From Acidimicrobiaceae bacterium (GTDB taxonomy: Bacteria > Actinomycetota > Acidimicrobiia > Acidimicrobiales > RAAP-2), in the NCBI GenBank assembly GCA_027306755.1, contig DAHUZE010000017.1, positions 1 to 37,609 of the forward strand: a stretch of DNA of 37,609 nucleotides. The letters are read 5' to 3'. The position numbers and the translations under genes are program-made. The notes beneath the pieces are model-generated. The model made no database searches. It was not told the origin of the DNA and was given only the letters and a program-made list of their open reading frames with translations. Below are positions 16,628 through 25,660 of the stretch, piece by piece; position 1 is the first letter of the stretch, and each line of letters starts with the position of its first letter.

Positions 16628-19600
16628 GTGCCGGCCACCCGCAACGACGTGCCGCTCGTCGGACGCGACGCCGAGTCTGCCCGACTGGCCGATCTGGTCG
16701 GCCTGGCTCCTGGCGCCCCCCACGGCCACGTCCTGCTGAGCGGGGACGCCGGGGTAGGGAAGAGCCGCCTCGTCGCCGAGGTCGGACGGGCCGCCGGGCG
16801 AGCCGGTTGGCGGGTGCTCGAAGGGCAGTGCCTGGACTTCGGGTCCAGTGCCCTGGCGTACCTGCCGTTCAGCGAAGCCCTGGGAACGCTGGACGGCGAG
16901 GACGCCACGCTCGTGGCGACGCTGGTGGACGAGCGGCCGGCGATCTCCCGCCTCCTGCCGGCCCACCGGCTGATGGCGGAGACCGCGTCGAAGGAACGGC
17001 CGACCGACCGGTCCGAGCTGTTCGAGGCGGTGTACGCCACCTTGGAAGCCGTGGCCGCAGCCCGACCGCTCCTCCTGGTCGTCGAGGACCTCCACTGGGC
17101 CGACCAGTCGACCCGCGAGCTGCTGACGTTCCTCTTCTCGCGCCAGTTCGCCGGGGCCATGTCCATCGTCGCCACGTACCGGAGCGACGACGTGTTCCGG
17201 GGCCACCCCCTGCGCCTGACTCTGGGCACCTGGAACCGGATGGCGAACGTGCACCGGCTCGATCTGGGACCGCTGGACGAGGGGGACATGCGCCGCCTGG
17301 TGGGGGCGCTGCGGAGCGAGCCGCTTTCCGAGACAGCCCTCATCCGCCTGCTGGACCGGGCAGAGGGCAACCCGTTCTTCTTGGAGGAGCTGCTCGACGC
17401 CTCCGGGCCTGCAAGTAGCCGCATGCCGAGCGACCTGGCCGATCTGCTGCTCGTTCGCCTGGACCAGCTCGACGATGACGCCCGCCGCGCCGTGCGGGCG
17501 GTTGCCGTTGCCGGGCGGCAGGCGTCGCACCAGCTGCTCGCCACGGCGTCGGGCTTGGACCCCGAGGCCCTCGAGCGCGGCTTGCGCGCCGCAATGGAGG
17601 CACGGGTCCTGGTGGCCGCCGGCACGAGCGGGTACTCCTTTCGCCACGCGCTCTTCGCCGAGGCCGTCTACGAGGACCTGCTCCCCGGCGAGCGGCGCCG
17701 CCTGCACGCGGCGTACGCCCATGCCCTGGCCCAGCACGCGGTAGCTGGCACTGCCGCCGAGCTGGCCCGGCACGCCGGTGCGGCGATGGATCTCGTGACC
17801 GCCCTCCGGGCGAGCCTGGACGCCGGCGACGAGGCCATGGCCGTGGGCGGTCCGGACGAGGCCGCCCGCCAGTACGAGCACGGGCTCGAGCTGGCCGAGG
17901 ACGGGGCACTGGTGGCTGCTTACCAGGGGGTCCACGGGTCGCTCGACGTCATCGGCGTGGTGGAGCGGGCGAGTGCCGCGTCCCTCGCCGCCGGCCGCCC
18001 GCTGCGGGCCATCGGGCTCGCCGAGGAGCACCTGCGGGACCTGGCGCCCGGAGCGAGTGCCTCGGACCGGGGCCGCCTGCTGCTGGCGCTGGCGTCCGCC
18101 GCCCTGGCCATCGACAGCCACGTGGACTACTTCCGCCTGACCGGCGAGGCCGTGGACCTGCTGGCCACCGACGCGCCCACGGCGCTGCAGGCGCGTGCTC
18201 TGTCCCTGCACGCCCGCGCCGCCCACTCCTACGAGCTGTACGAGGAGGCGGCACGATCCGCCGGCGAGGCGCTGGACATGGCGCGGCGCCTGGGGCTGGT
18301 GGACGTGGCCGCCGACGCCACCACCACGCTGGCGAACCTGCAGCGAATGACAGGCGCACCCGACGCCGTGGCGGCGCTCCGACGGGCTGTGGAGGAGTCC
18401 GCGGCCGCAGGCGAGCTGACGGCGCAGCTCCGCGGCATGATGAGCCTGGCCGGCACCTATCTGGAGATGGGCCGGGTGGACGACGCCAAGCGGCTGTACA
18501 CGGACACCTGGCACCTGGCGAGAAGTGCGGGGCGCCCCTGGGCGCCCAACGGGGTGGACGCCCGTGCCGAGCTGGTGACCGTCGCCTACATCACCGGGGA
18601 CTGGCAACTGGCCTCGGAGGCAGCGTCGACCCGGCGCGAATCGCCACCAGAGCTGGCCCGGGCCCTGCTGGCTGCCGTGGGCCTCGACGTGTCGGTGGCG
18701 CGCGGGGAGCCCGGAACCGCCGAGCGCGCCCGCCGCGTCCGCAGGAGCTGGGGATTGGACGGCCACCTCATCATCGCCAGCGCCGGAGCCATGGTGGAGC
18801 TCTACGCCCGGACGGGCGGCGTCGCGCCGGCGAAGCAGTGCCACGACGAGGCGGTCGCCCGCCTGAGCGACCTGTGGGACGAGCCCTGGTTCATCGGCCG
18901 GCTGCGACTGGGAGCGCTCCTCTTGGGCGAGCTGGCCGGCGCCGCGGCCCGCGCGAGCCTGACCGAGCGCCACCAGCTCCTGGCGGCTGGCGAGGAGCTC
19001 GACGCCGTCACGGCCAAGGTGCTCGCTGCTCCGGCGGGGCCGGACACAGGAGCCGGCTCGCCCCGCACGCTCGGGCCCGAGGGGCGGGCGTGGGGAGCCC
19101 GGGCCCGGGCCGAGCATGCCCGGCTGCGGTGGTTGGCCGGCGCGGACCCCGGTCGCTCGGAAGAGCTCATCGAGCGATGGCAGGCGAGCGTGGACCTGTT
19201 CGCGGCGTTCGGCCACGCATACGAGGCGGCTCGATCCCGCGCCAGGCTGGCTGAGGCCCTGGACGCCGTCGGCCGGGCGTCAGAGGCGCGTGCCGAGGTG
19301 GTGGCCGCCGACGCAGCCGCCACCGGGCTGGGGGCCAGCGTCCTGCTGGCGACCCTGCGGCCGTTGCTGGTTCGCCACGCTGCAGTCCCTGCCGCGCGGC
19401 AGGCGTCCGGGTCAGAGGAGGCACACGGCGGACGGCCTCCCGGGCCCGGCCGGCCTGGCGGGCCGCTCGGGGGCGCCGGCGCCCAAGCCCCGCCGTTGAC
19501 CCGGCGTGAGTCCGAGGTGCTGGCGCTGGTGGCCGAGGGCCGGAGCAACGGGGAGATCGCCAAGCAGCTCTTCATCAGCACCAAGACGGTGAGCGTGCAC

Positions 19601-19705
19601 GTGTCCAACATCCTGGCCAAGTTGCAGGCATCGGGTCGCACCGAGGCTGCAGCCCTTGCCCGCCGCTACGGGCTGCTCGGCGCCCCTGGCACCGCTGAGC
19701 CGTGA
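16628..19705 (+). CDS. LAL-type (large ATP-binding LuxR-family) transcriptional regulator
   Basis: Walker A GDAGVGKSRL, VVEDLHWADQSTRELL, TPR-like middle, C-terminal LTRRESEVLALVAEGRSNGEIAKQLFISTKTVSVHVSNILAKL. Confidence 0.92.
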   Translation: MPATRNDVPLVGRDAESARLADLVGLAPGAPHGHVLLSGDAGVGKSRLVAEVGRAAGRAGWRVLEGQCLDFGSSALAYLPFSEALGTLDGEDATLVATLVDERPAISRLLPAHRLMAETASKERPTDRSELFEAVYATLEAVAAARPLLLVVEDLHWADQSTRELLTFLFSRQFAGAMSIVATYRSDDVFRGHPLRLTLGTWNRMANVHRLDLGPLDEGDMRRLVGALRSEPLSETALIRLLDRAEGNPFFLEELLDASGPASSRMPSDLADLLLVRLDQLDDDARRAVRAVAVAGRQASHQLLATASGLDPEALERGLRAAMEARVLVAAGTSGYSFRHALFAEAVYEDLLPGERRRLHAAYAHALAQHAVAGTAAELARHAGAAMDLVTALRASLDAGDEAMAVGGPDEAARQYEHGLELAEDGALVAAYQGVHGSLDVIGVVERASAASLAAGRPLRAIGLAEEHLRDLAPGASASDRGRLLLALASAALAIDSHVDYFRLTGEAVDLLATDAPTALQARALSLHARAAHSYELYEEAARSAGEALDMARRLGLVDVAADATTTLANLQRMTGAPDAVAALRRAVEESAAAGELTAQLRGMMSLAGTYLEMGRVDDAKRLYTDTWHLARSAGRPWAPNGVDARAELVTVAYITGDWQLASEAASTRRESPPELARALLAAVGLDVSVARGEPGTAERARRVRRSWGLDGHLIIASAGAMVELYARTGGVAPAKQCHDEAVARLSDLWDEPWFIGRLRLGALLLGELAGAAARASLTERHQLLAAGEELDAVTAKVLAAPAGPDTGAGSPRTLGPEGRAWGARARAEHARLRWLAGADPGRSEELIERWQASVDLFAAFGHAYEAARSRARLAEALDAVGRASEARAEVVAADAAATGLGASVLLATLRPLLVRHAAVPAARQASGSEEAHGGRPPGPGRPGGPLGGAGAQAPPLTRRESEVLALVAEGRSNGEIAKQLFISTKTVSVHVSNILAKLQASGRTEAAALARRYGLLGAPGTAEP

Positions 19706-19708
19706 CGC

Positions 19709-20917
19709 TCAAGCCACGGCACCGGAGCGACGCAGGTCAGCCACGGTGCCGGGGTCGATCCCCAGGTCGTCCACGAGCACCTCGTCCGTGTCCGCGCCGA
19801 GCTCACGGCCGGTGAAGCGGATCCGGCCGGGGGACTCGCTCATCGTCCACAGGACGCCGTGCATCAGGAGCCGTCCCAGGTCCTCGTCGTCCACCTCGGT
19901 CAGCATCCCGGTGGCGCGCACGTGAGGATCGGCAACGAGGTCCTCGCCCGTGTAGACGGGGGCGATGGCCGCTTCGGCTCGCTCGAAGGCCGCCAGCACC
20001 TCGGGCCGGTCCCGTGCCGCGATCCAGTCGGCCACGTAACCGTCGAGCACGTCCGCATGCTCGGCCCGTCCCCGTCCGGTGGAGAACCATGGCTCGTCGA
20101 TCACCTCAGGGTGGCCGACGAGCCGCAGGACCCGTTCGGCGATGCGGGTGGCGCTGGAGGACACGGCCACCCAGGACCCGTCCTTGGTGCGGTACGTGTT
20201 GCGTGGGGCGTTGTTCGTGGACCGGTTGCCGTGGCGACCTTCGACCAGGCCGAGTTGCTGGAAGACGGTCGGAGCCTGGCCGGCGGCCGTCAGCATCGGG
20301 GCGAGGATGCTGAGATCCACCACCTGCCCGGTGCCGCCCTGCACCTCGCGATGGCGGAGGGCCATCAAGGTGGCGGCGGAGGCCGCGATCCCGCAGAGGG
20401 TGTCGGCCAGCCCGAAGGCGGGCAGCGTGGGCGGACCTCCGGGGGGCCCGGTCAGGTGGGCGAAGCCGCTGAGGGCCTCCGCCAGCGTGCCGAAGCCCGG
20501 GCGCGGTGCGTACGGGCCCGCCTGCCCGAACCCGCTGAGCCGGACCACGATGAGCTCGGGATGGTCCCGGCGGAGCTCGTCGGGCCCGAGGCCCCATCGT
20601 TCCAGGGTGCCCGGCCGGAAGCTCTCGACGATCACGTCGGACCAGGCGGCCAGCCGGCGGAAGACGTCCGCGCCGTCCGGGTGGCGAAGGTCCACGGCGA
20701 CGGTCCGCTTGTTGCGGGCGACCTCCTTCCACCACAGCGGCACGCCGTCCTTGGTGCGCCCGTGGCCGCGCATGCCGTCGCCCGCACCCGGCAGCTCCAC
20801 CTTGACGACGTCGGCCCCGTAGTCGCCCAGGATCTGGCAGCACAGTGGACCGGCGAGGATCGTCGACACGTCCACCACCCGCAGGCGGTCGAGCGGCATC
20901 GGTGCATCGAGGCTCAT
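19709..20917 (-). CDS. CaiB/BaiF family CoA-transferase
   Basis: PLDRLRVVDVSTILAGPLCCQILGDYGADVVKVELPGAGDGMRGHG...KRTVAVDLRHPDG...VIVESFRPGTLERWGLG. Confidence 0.93.
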   Translation of the reverse strand: MSLDAPMPLDRLRVVDVSTILAGPLCCQILGDYGADVVKVELPGAGDGMRGHGRTKDGVPLWWKEVARNKRTVAVDLRHPDGADVFRRLAAWSDVIVESFRPGTLERWGLGPDELRRDHPELIVVRLSGFGQAGPYAPRPGFGTLAEALSGFAHLTGPPGGPPTLPAFGLADTLCGIAASAATLMALRHREVQGGTGQVVDLSILAPMLTAAGQAPTVFQQLGLVEGRHGNRSTNNAPRNTYRTKDGSWVAVSSSATRIAERVLRLVGHPEVIDEPWFSTGRGRAEHADVLDGYVADWIAARDRPEVLAAFERAEAAIAPVYTGEDLVADPHVRATGMLTEVDDEDLGRLLMHGVLWTMSESPGRIRFTGRELGADTDEVLVDDLGIDPGTVADLRRSGAVA

Positions 20918-21026
20918 TGCTGGTGTGCTCCTTTCACTGCCGCCACCCCGGTCGACCCCCCGGGGCGATCTCCCGGGCGAGCCCGAGCTTCATGGAACCG
21001 TCACGGTCGGCGGCCACCATGCTGGC

Positions 21027-22445
21027 ATGAGCGTCTCGTCCGCCCGGGTGCGCGCCGGGACCGTGTTCGACCCGAGCGGAGACGCGCGCCAGCGCAAGGG
21101 GCGGCGGCGCGTTCCGGTCCGGCCCTCTCCGGCCCCGCGCCCGTGGTTGGGAAGGCTGGCCGTTGCGGCCACCTTCACGGGCCTCGCCGCGGTGGTGATT
21201 CTCGGCATCGCAACCGAGACCCGCACCGAGCTGCGGCTCCCCGGGGGAGTGGCCACCTTCATCGGGAGCATGACCGGCCTGACCGGCATGTACCTCGCGC
21301 TGGTCATGGTGCTGATCGTGGCCCGCATCCCGCCGCTGGAGCGGATCCTCGGCCAGGACGGGATGCTGCGGTGGCACCGGAGGCTGTCGGCGTGGCCCCT
21401 GAGCCTCATCGCCGCCCACGCCGTCTTCGTCACCATCGGCTACGCCCAGGCGGCGCGGACGGGCGTCCTGCACCAGCTGAACGCCTTCCTCGCGCACTAC
21501 GCGGACATGCTGGCGGCAACCGTGGGGTTCCTCCTCATGGTGGCCATCGGCATCGTGTCCATCCGGGCCCTCCGCCAGCGGCTCCGCCGGGAGACCTGGT
21601 GGGTGCTCCACCTCTACATGTACCTGGCGCTGGCGCTCTCCTTCGCTCACGTGATCGCACTCGGGCCCGCCTTCGTCGGCCACCCGCTGACCCAGGTGCT
21701 GTGGTCGGTGGTGTGGGCGCTCACGGCAGGCACGGTGCTCGTCTACCGGGTCGGGCTACCCGTCATGCGGAGCCTCCGGCACCGCCTGCGAGTGGTGGAG
21801 GTGCACCGGGAAGGGCCAGGCGTGGTTTCCGTGGTCATGAGCGGGCGCCAGCTCGAGCGGCTGGCCGTATCCGGCGGCCAGTTCATGGCGTGGCGCTTCC
21901 TCGCCCGGGGGCTGTGGTGGCAGGCGCACCCGTACTCGCTCTCGGCGATGCCCCAGCCACCGTACCTGCGGATCACCGTGAAGCAGGTGGGTGACCACTC
22001 GGCCGCGGTGGCCCGGCTCAAGCGCGGGACGCGAGTGGCGATCGAAGGCCCCTACGGCAACGTGACCGGCCACGCCCGGACCAACGACAAGGTGGTCCTG
22101 GTGGCCGGAGGAATCGGCGTCACTGCCCTGCGCTCCCTTCTGGAGGACCTGCCGAAGGGCACCGATCCCGTCGTCATCGTGCGAGCCTCCTCGGAGAGCC
22201 AGCTGGTGCTCCGGGACGAGGTTGCCGAGCTGGTCCGTCATCGCAAGGGCACGCTGATCGAACTGGTGGGGTCCCGCCGCGAGATCGCACTGCACAGCCA
22301 GGGCCTCCTGCAGCTCGTTCCGGACCTGCTGGCCCGCGATCTCTACACCTGCGGGCCGCCGGGCCTGGTGGAGGACGTGGTGGAGGCAGCGCGGAGCGCC
22401 GGTATGCCGCACCACGCGGTGCACTACGAAGTGTTCAGCTGGTAG
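21027..22445 (+). CDS. Ferric-reductase-like transmembrane flavoprotein (FAD/NAD(P)-binding oxidoreductase)
   Basis: TM region with paired histidines (LRWHRRLSAWPLSLIAAHAVF, HLYMYLALALSFAHV), HPYSLSAMP, GPYGNVTG, VVLVAGGIGVTALRSLL, YTCGPPGLV. Confidence 0.88.
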   Translation: MSVSSARVRAGTVFDPSGDARQRKGRRRVPVRPSPAPRPWLGRLAVAATFTGLAAVVILGIATETRTELRLPGGVATFIGSMTGLTGMYLALVMVLIVARIPPLERILGQDGMLRWHRRLSAWPLSLIAAHAVFVTIGYAQAARTGVLHQLNAFLAHYADMLAATVGFLLMVAIGIVSIRALRQRLRRETWWVLHLYMYLALALSFAHVIALGPAFVGHPLTQVLWSVVWALTAGTVLVYRVGLPVMRSLRHRLRVVEVHREGPGVVSVVMSGRQLERLAVSGGQFMAWRFLARGLWWQAHPYSLSAMPQPPYLRITVKQVGDHSAAVARLKRGTRVAIEGPYGNVTGHARTNDKVVLVAGGIGVTALRSLLEDLPKGTDPVVIVRASSESQLVLRDEVAELVRHRKGTLIELVGSRREIALHSQGLLQLVPDLLARDLYTCGPPGLVEDVVEAARSAGMPHHAVHYEVFSW

Positions 22446-22462
22446 GCGGGAGGACGAGAGAG

Positions 22463-22978
22463 ATGAAGCGCTATCCAGTCGTGATCGGGGCCACGGTGGC
22501 CGGCCTGGCCGGCATCTTGAGCTACCACACCAGCAACCTGACCAGTCCGCTCTCGAGCAACCTGGCCGTCGGGCCGGGGAGCGGGTCGACCACGACCACC
22601 ACGAAGCCGGGGACCACCTCCACCACCGGCGGCACCACGTCAACGACCGGCGGATCCAGCACCTCCACCACGTCCACCAGCGCACCCCCTGCGGTCACCA
22701 CGTCCAGCGCCACCGGCACCGGCGAGCAGTACGGCTACGGCATCTTGTCGGTGAAGGTCACGGTCAAGGCGTCCAAGATCCTGGACGTGAAGGTGGCCAA
22801 GCTGCAGACGGCCGACACATACTCCCAGAGCCTGGCCCAGCAGGTGATCCCCTACCTGAGCCGCCAAGTGCTCAAGGCCCAGAGCTCGCGCATCAGCGGC
22901 ATCTCCGGCGCCACGTACACGAGCGAGGCGTACGCAATGTCCGTGCAGTCCGCGCTGAGCCAGCTGCACTTCCGCTGA
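22463..22978 (+). CDS. FMN-binding domain protein (covalent flavinylation candidate) with Ser/Thr/Gly-rich linker
   Basis: N-terminal membrane segment, TTTTTKPGTTSTTGG linker, FMN-binding domain with SGATYTSEAY motif (22904-22933). Confidence 0.85.
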   Translation: MKRYPVVIGATVAGLAGILSYHTSNLTSPLSSNLAVGPGSGSTTTTTKPGTTSTTGGTTSTTGGSSTSTTSTSAPPAVTTSSATGTGEQYGYGILSVKVTVKASKILDVKVAKLQTADTYSQSLAQQVIPYLSRQVLKAQSSRISGISGATYTSEAYAMSVQSALSQLHFR

Positions 22979-22982
22979 GCCC

Positions 22983-23729
22983 GTGCTGGGCCATGCCGAG
23001 AAGGTGATGGGGACGGTCGTCTCCTTCACGGTGGACTGCGGCTCGGTCCCAGACGACAGCGTGCGACGGGCGGTGGCGCGGGCGTGCCGGCTCCTGCACC
23101 GCATGGACGACATCTTCAGCACGTGGCAGCCTGCCAGCCCCATGAGCCGGTTGCGCCGGGGCGAGCTGAACCTGGACGACGTGCCCCCGGAGATCCCCCA
23201 GGTACTGGAGCAGTGCGCAGAGGCCCGGGCGCTGTCGAACGGTTGGTTCGATCCGTGGGCCATGCCCGGCGGTGTCGATCCGACGGGGCTGGTCAAGGGC
23301 TGGGCCGTGGAGGCCGCGATGAAGATGGTGCGCGAGGCGGGCGTCCCGGCCGCGCTGGTGAACGGCGGGGGCGACCTGGTCGGCTTCCGGCCGCCCTCGT
23401 CCGTCCCGTGGCGGATCGGGATCCGCCACCCCTGGGACGCATCCGCGCTGGCATGTGTGGTGGAGCTCGAGGATGCCATCGCCACCTCGGGCAGCTACGA
23501 ACGGGGCGCCCACCTGCTGGATCCCCGCACCGGCCAGCTCACCACGGCGGCGGCATCGGCCACGGTCACCGGCCCCAGCCTGGCACTGGCCGACGCCCTG
23601 GCCACCGCCCTGGCGGTGGGGGGCGACGACGTGCTCGCGCTGCTGGCGGCGCTGCCCGGTTACGACGGCTATCTCATCCGGTCCGACGGCACCGAAGAGT
23701 CCACCGAACGCATGGCCTTCACCTCCTGA
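22983..23729 (+). CDS. apbE: FAD:protein FMN transferase (ApbE)
   Basis: MGTVVSFTVD, MDDIFSTWQPASPMSRLRRGE, WFDPWAMPGGVDPTGLVKGWAVEAA, NGGGDLV, SGSYERGAHLLDPRTG, TGPSLALADALATAL. Confidence 0.92.
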   Translation: MLGHAEKVMGTVVSFTVDCGSVPDDSVRRAVARACRLLHRMDDIFSTWQPASPMSRLRRGELNLDDVPPEIPQVLEQCAEARALSNGWFDPWAMPGGVDPTGLVKGWAVEAAMKMVREAGVPAALVNGGGDLVGFRPPSSVPWRIGIRHPWDASALACVVELEDAIATSGSYERGAHLLDPRTGQLTTAAASATVTGPSLALADALATALAVGGDDVLALLAALPGYDGYLIRSDGTEESTERMAFTS

Positions 23730-23738
23730 GCCGCGCAC

Positions 23739-23762
23739 GGCGCATCCCCACCGCGGTGCGCC
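23739..23762. terminator. Candidate bidirectional terminator hairpin between convergent genes
   Basis: GGCGCATC-CCCACCGC-GGTGCGCC, 8 pairs with one T.G, between ApbE stop 23729 and DedA-fusion stop 23809. Confidence 0.45.
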
Positions 23763-23808
23763 GCCTGCGTGGCGAGGGCGCGCCGATTGCAGCGAGTTCC
23801 AGCGCCTG

Positions 23809-25518
23809 TCAGGGATGCGTGGTCGAGCTGCCGGCGCCGGCTCCGGTGCCGGCGGGGCCGCTGGTCGAGCTGCCGGTAGCTCCCGGATGCACCGTGACCG
23901 TGCCGTGGGCGCCGGGCTTGTGGAGCTGTTGCTCGAGACCGGCCAGCCACGGGCCCACCTTGGGGGCGACGGCCACGCCCAGGAGGATGCCGACCACCAC
24001 GGAGCTGACGATCGCCCACTGGCGGAGGCTTGCCCCCCGCACCTGGCGCCTGGTCCGCCGGAGGAAGTCGCGGGGCGCCAGCTGGGCAACGTCCAGGAGG
24101 TGGCCCAGGACGTGCACGGCCATGGCGATGAACCACAGGACGAAGGACGCCTTGTGGATGAAGAGCAGCTCGTTGCGGAGGGATGGCGGCGCCAGGAGCA
24201 GGGCGATCCCGCTGGCCATGACCGCCACGGACAGGACCACCACGAAGGGGCCCAGCAACCGGAGGGCCTGCGGCGGCGGTCCCTTACGCCGGTACGCGGG
24301 CGACCCCAGGTAGTACTTGGCGAACCGCCACGTGGTCGAGCCGATCTTGAGGCAGATGACCGGGACGAGCACCATGCCGATCACCACGTGCACCGTGAGC
24401 AGCGACGTGATGCGCAACAGGGTGGCGCCTTCGATGGCCAGGAGCAGCAGGAGGAGCAGGCCCAGCATGGCGGTAAGACGGCCGTTCGACTCGACTCCCG
24501 CGTCGTCGACGTCCACGAGTGTCCGCTCGATCGGTGCAGCCACGTCCTGCCGCCCCCGCGAGACGGCTGCTTCCCAGGCGGCGATGGGCGAATTGGGGAA
24601 GTCGTTGCGCCGTGACGTGGAGACCGGGCGTCCCGAGGAGCTGCCGACCCAGCGGTCCGTGCCGGGAGCCGCAACGGCAGCGACCGGACGGCTCAGCGGC
24701 GGTCGCCCGGTGGAGCTGGCCAGCCAGCGCGTCGGGCCGGCTTCGGCGGCGGAGGGGCCGGGAGCGTGGGCTGGCTGGCCCGATCGCGTACCGCGGGGGC
24801 CGGGGGGGCGCCCGTTCTGGGGGTGGGCCCCCGGCCCGGGCCTCCCGCCGTCCTGGAGGCCGCGGCCCGGGGGCGCCCCGCCGTGCTCCTCCGCCATGGC
24901 TGCGGCATAGCTGCGGTAGCGGTGGTAGGCGCCGAAAACGACGACCCCCACCACGAGCACGGCCAGCACGTAGCCGATGTCCCCGAAGCCCGAGGCGATG
25001 GTGTGCCACTGGCCTGCGATGCCGTAGCCGATCCCTGCCCAGGCTCCGTCCCACAGGAGCGAGCCGGCGGCGGTGAGCAGTCCGAACCGCCCCAATGGCA
25101 CCTCTGCGATCCCTGCGGGCAGGGCGACGAAATTGCGGATGACCGGGAGCAGCCGGCTCCCGAAGACGCCGAACCGCTCGTGCCGCGCGTACCAGGCCTC
25201 GGCCTTGTCCAGGTCGCGATGGCTGAGCAGGATGTACCGGCCGAACCGGTCCACGGCTACCCGTCCCGCGTACCGGCCGACGGCCCAGGCGATGTAGGCG
25301 CCGACGACCTCTCCCAGAGCGCCCACGGCGATCACACCGATCAGGCTCAGCTTGCCCTGAGCAGCCAGGACGCCGGCAAAGCCCAGGGTCAGCTCCGAGG
25401 ACGTCGGCACGCAGCACGACTGCAGGACGCACAGGATGAAGATCGCGCCGTACCCCGCCGTGGAGACGAAGTGGGTGAAGTTGAGCAGCCCGAGGACGTG
25501 CACCTGGAGGAGTGTCAT
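23809..25518 (-). CDS. DedA (SNARE-associated/VTT) membrane protein fused to a cytochrome b561-like 4-TM domain
   Basis: DedA: CCVPTSSELTLGFAGVLAAQG...FGRYILLSHRDLDKAEAWYARHERFGVFGSRLLPVIRNFVALPAGIAEVPLGRF; C-term: LLTVHVVIGMVLVPVICLKIGSTTWRFAKYYLGSPAYRRKG...FIHKASFVLWFIAMAVHVLGHLLD, uninterrupted frame. Confidence 0.85.
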   Translation of the reverse strand: MTLLQVHVLGLLNFTHFVSTAGYGAIFILCVLQSCCVPTSSELTLGFAGVLAAQGKLSLIGVIAVGALGEVVGAYIAWAVGRYAGRVAVDRFGRYILLSHRDLDKAEAWYARHERFGVFGSRLLPVIRNFVALPAGIAEVPLGRFGLLTAAGSLLWDGAWAGIGYGIAGQWHTIASGFGDIGYVLAVLVVGVVVFGAYHRYRSYAAAMAEEHGGAPPGRGLQDGGRPGPGAHPQNGRPPGPRGTRSGQPAHAPGPSAAEAGPTRWLASSTGRPPLSRPVAAVAAPGTDRWVGSSSGRPVSTSRRNDFPNSPIAAWEAAVSRGRQDVAAPIERTLVDVDDAGVESNGRLTAMLGLLLLLLLAIEGATLLRITSLLTVHVVIGMVLVPVICLKIGSTTWRFAKYYLGSPAYRRKGPPPQALRLLGPFVVVLSVAVMASGIALLLAPPSLRNELLFIHKASFVLWFIAMAVHVLGHLLDVAQLAPRDFLRRTRRQVRGASLRQWAIVSSVVVGILLGVAVAPKVGPWLAGLEQQLHKPGAHGTVTVHPGATGSSTSGPAGTGAGAGSSTTHP

Positions 25519-25660
25519 CGTGGCCGGGAGGAGTGCGTCATGGGTTCAGAAGGGGGGACGGCCGGCACCGGTGCACCCGTCAGTCTGGCGGTCGAAGATG
25601 ACACCCAGATGAAGCGCGCCAGCGCAGGTGAGGCGACCGCCAAGGCTCGGGCGCTGCCGT

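Noticed and set aside
16223-19216. 997-aa minus-strand ORF
   Set aside because: Antisense shadow of the LAL regulator; low-complexity Gly/Gln/Arg composition typical of high-GC shadow frames.
19859-21994. 711-aa plus-strand ORF
   Set aside because: Antisense to CaiB/BaiF gene, then out of frame with the ferric-reductase-like gene.
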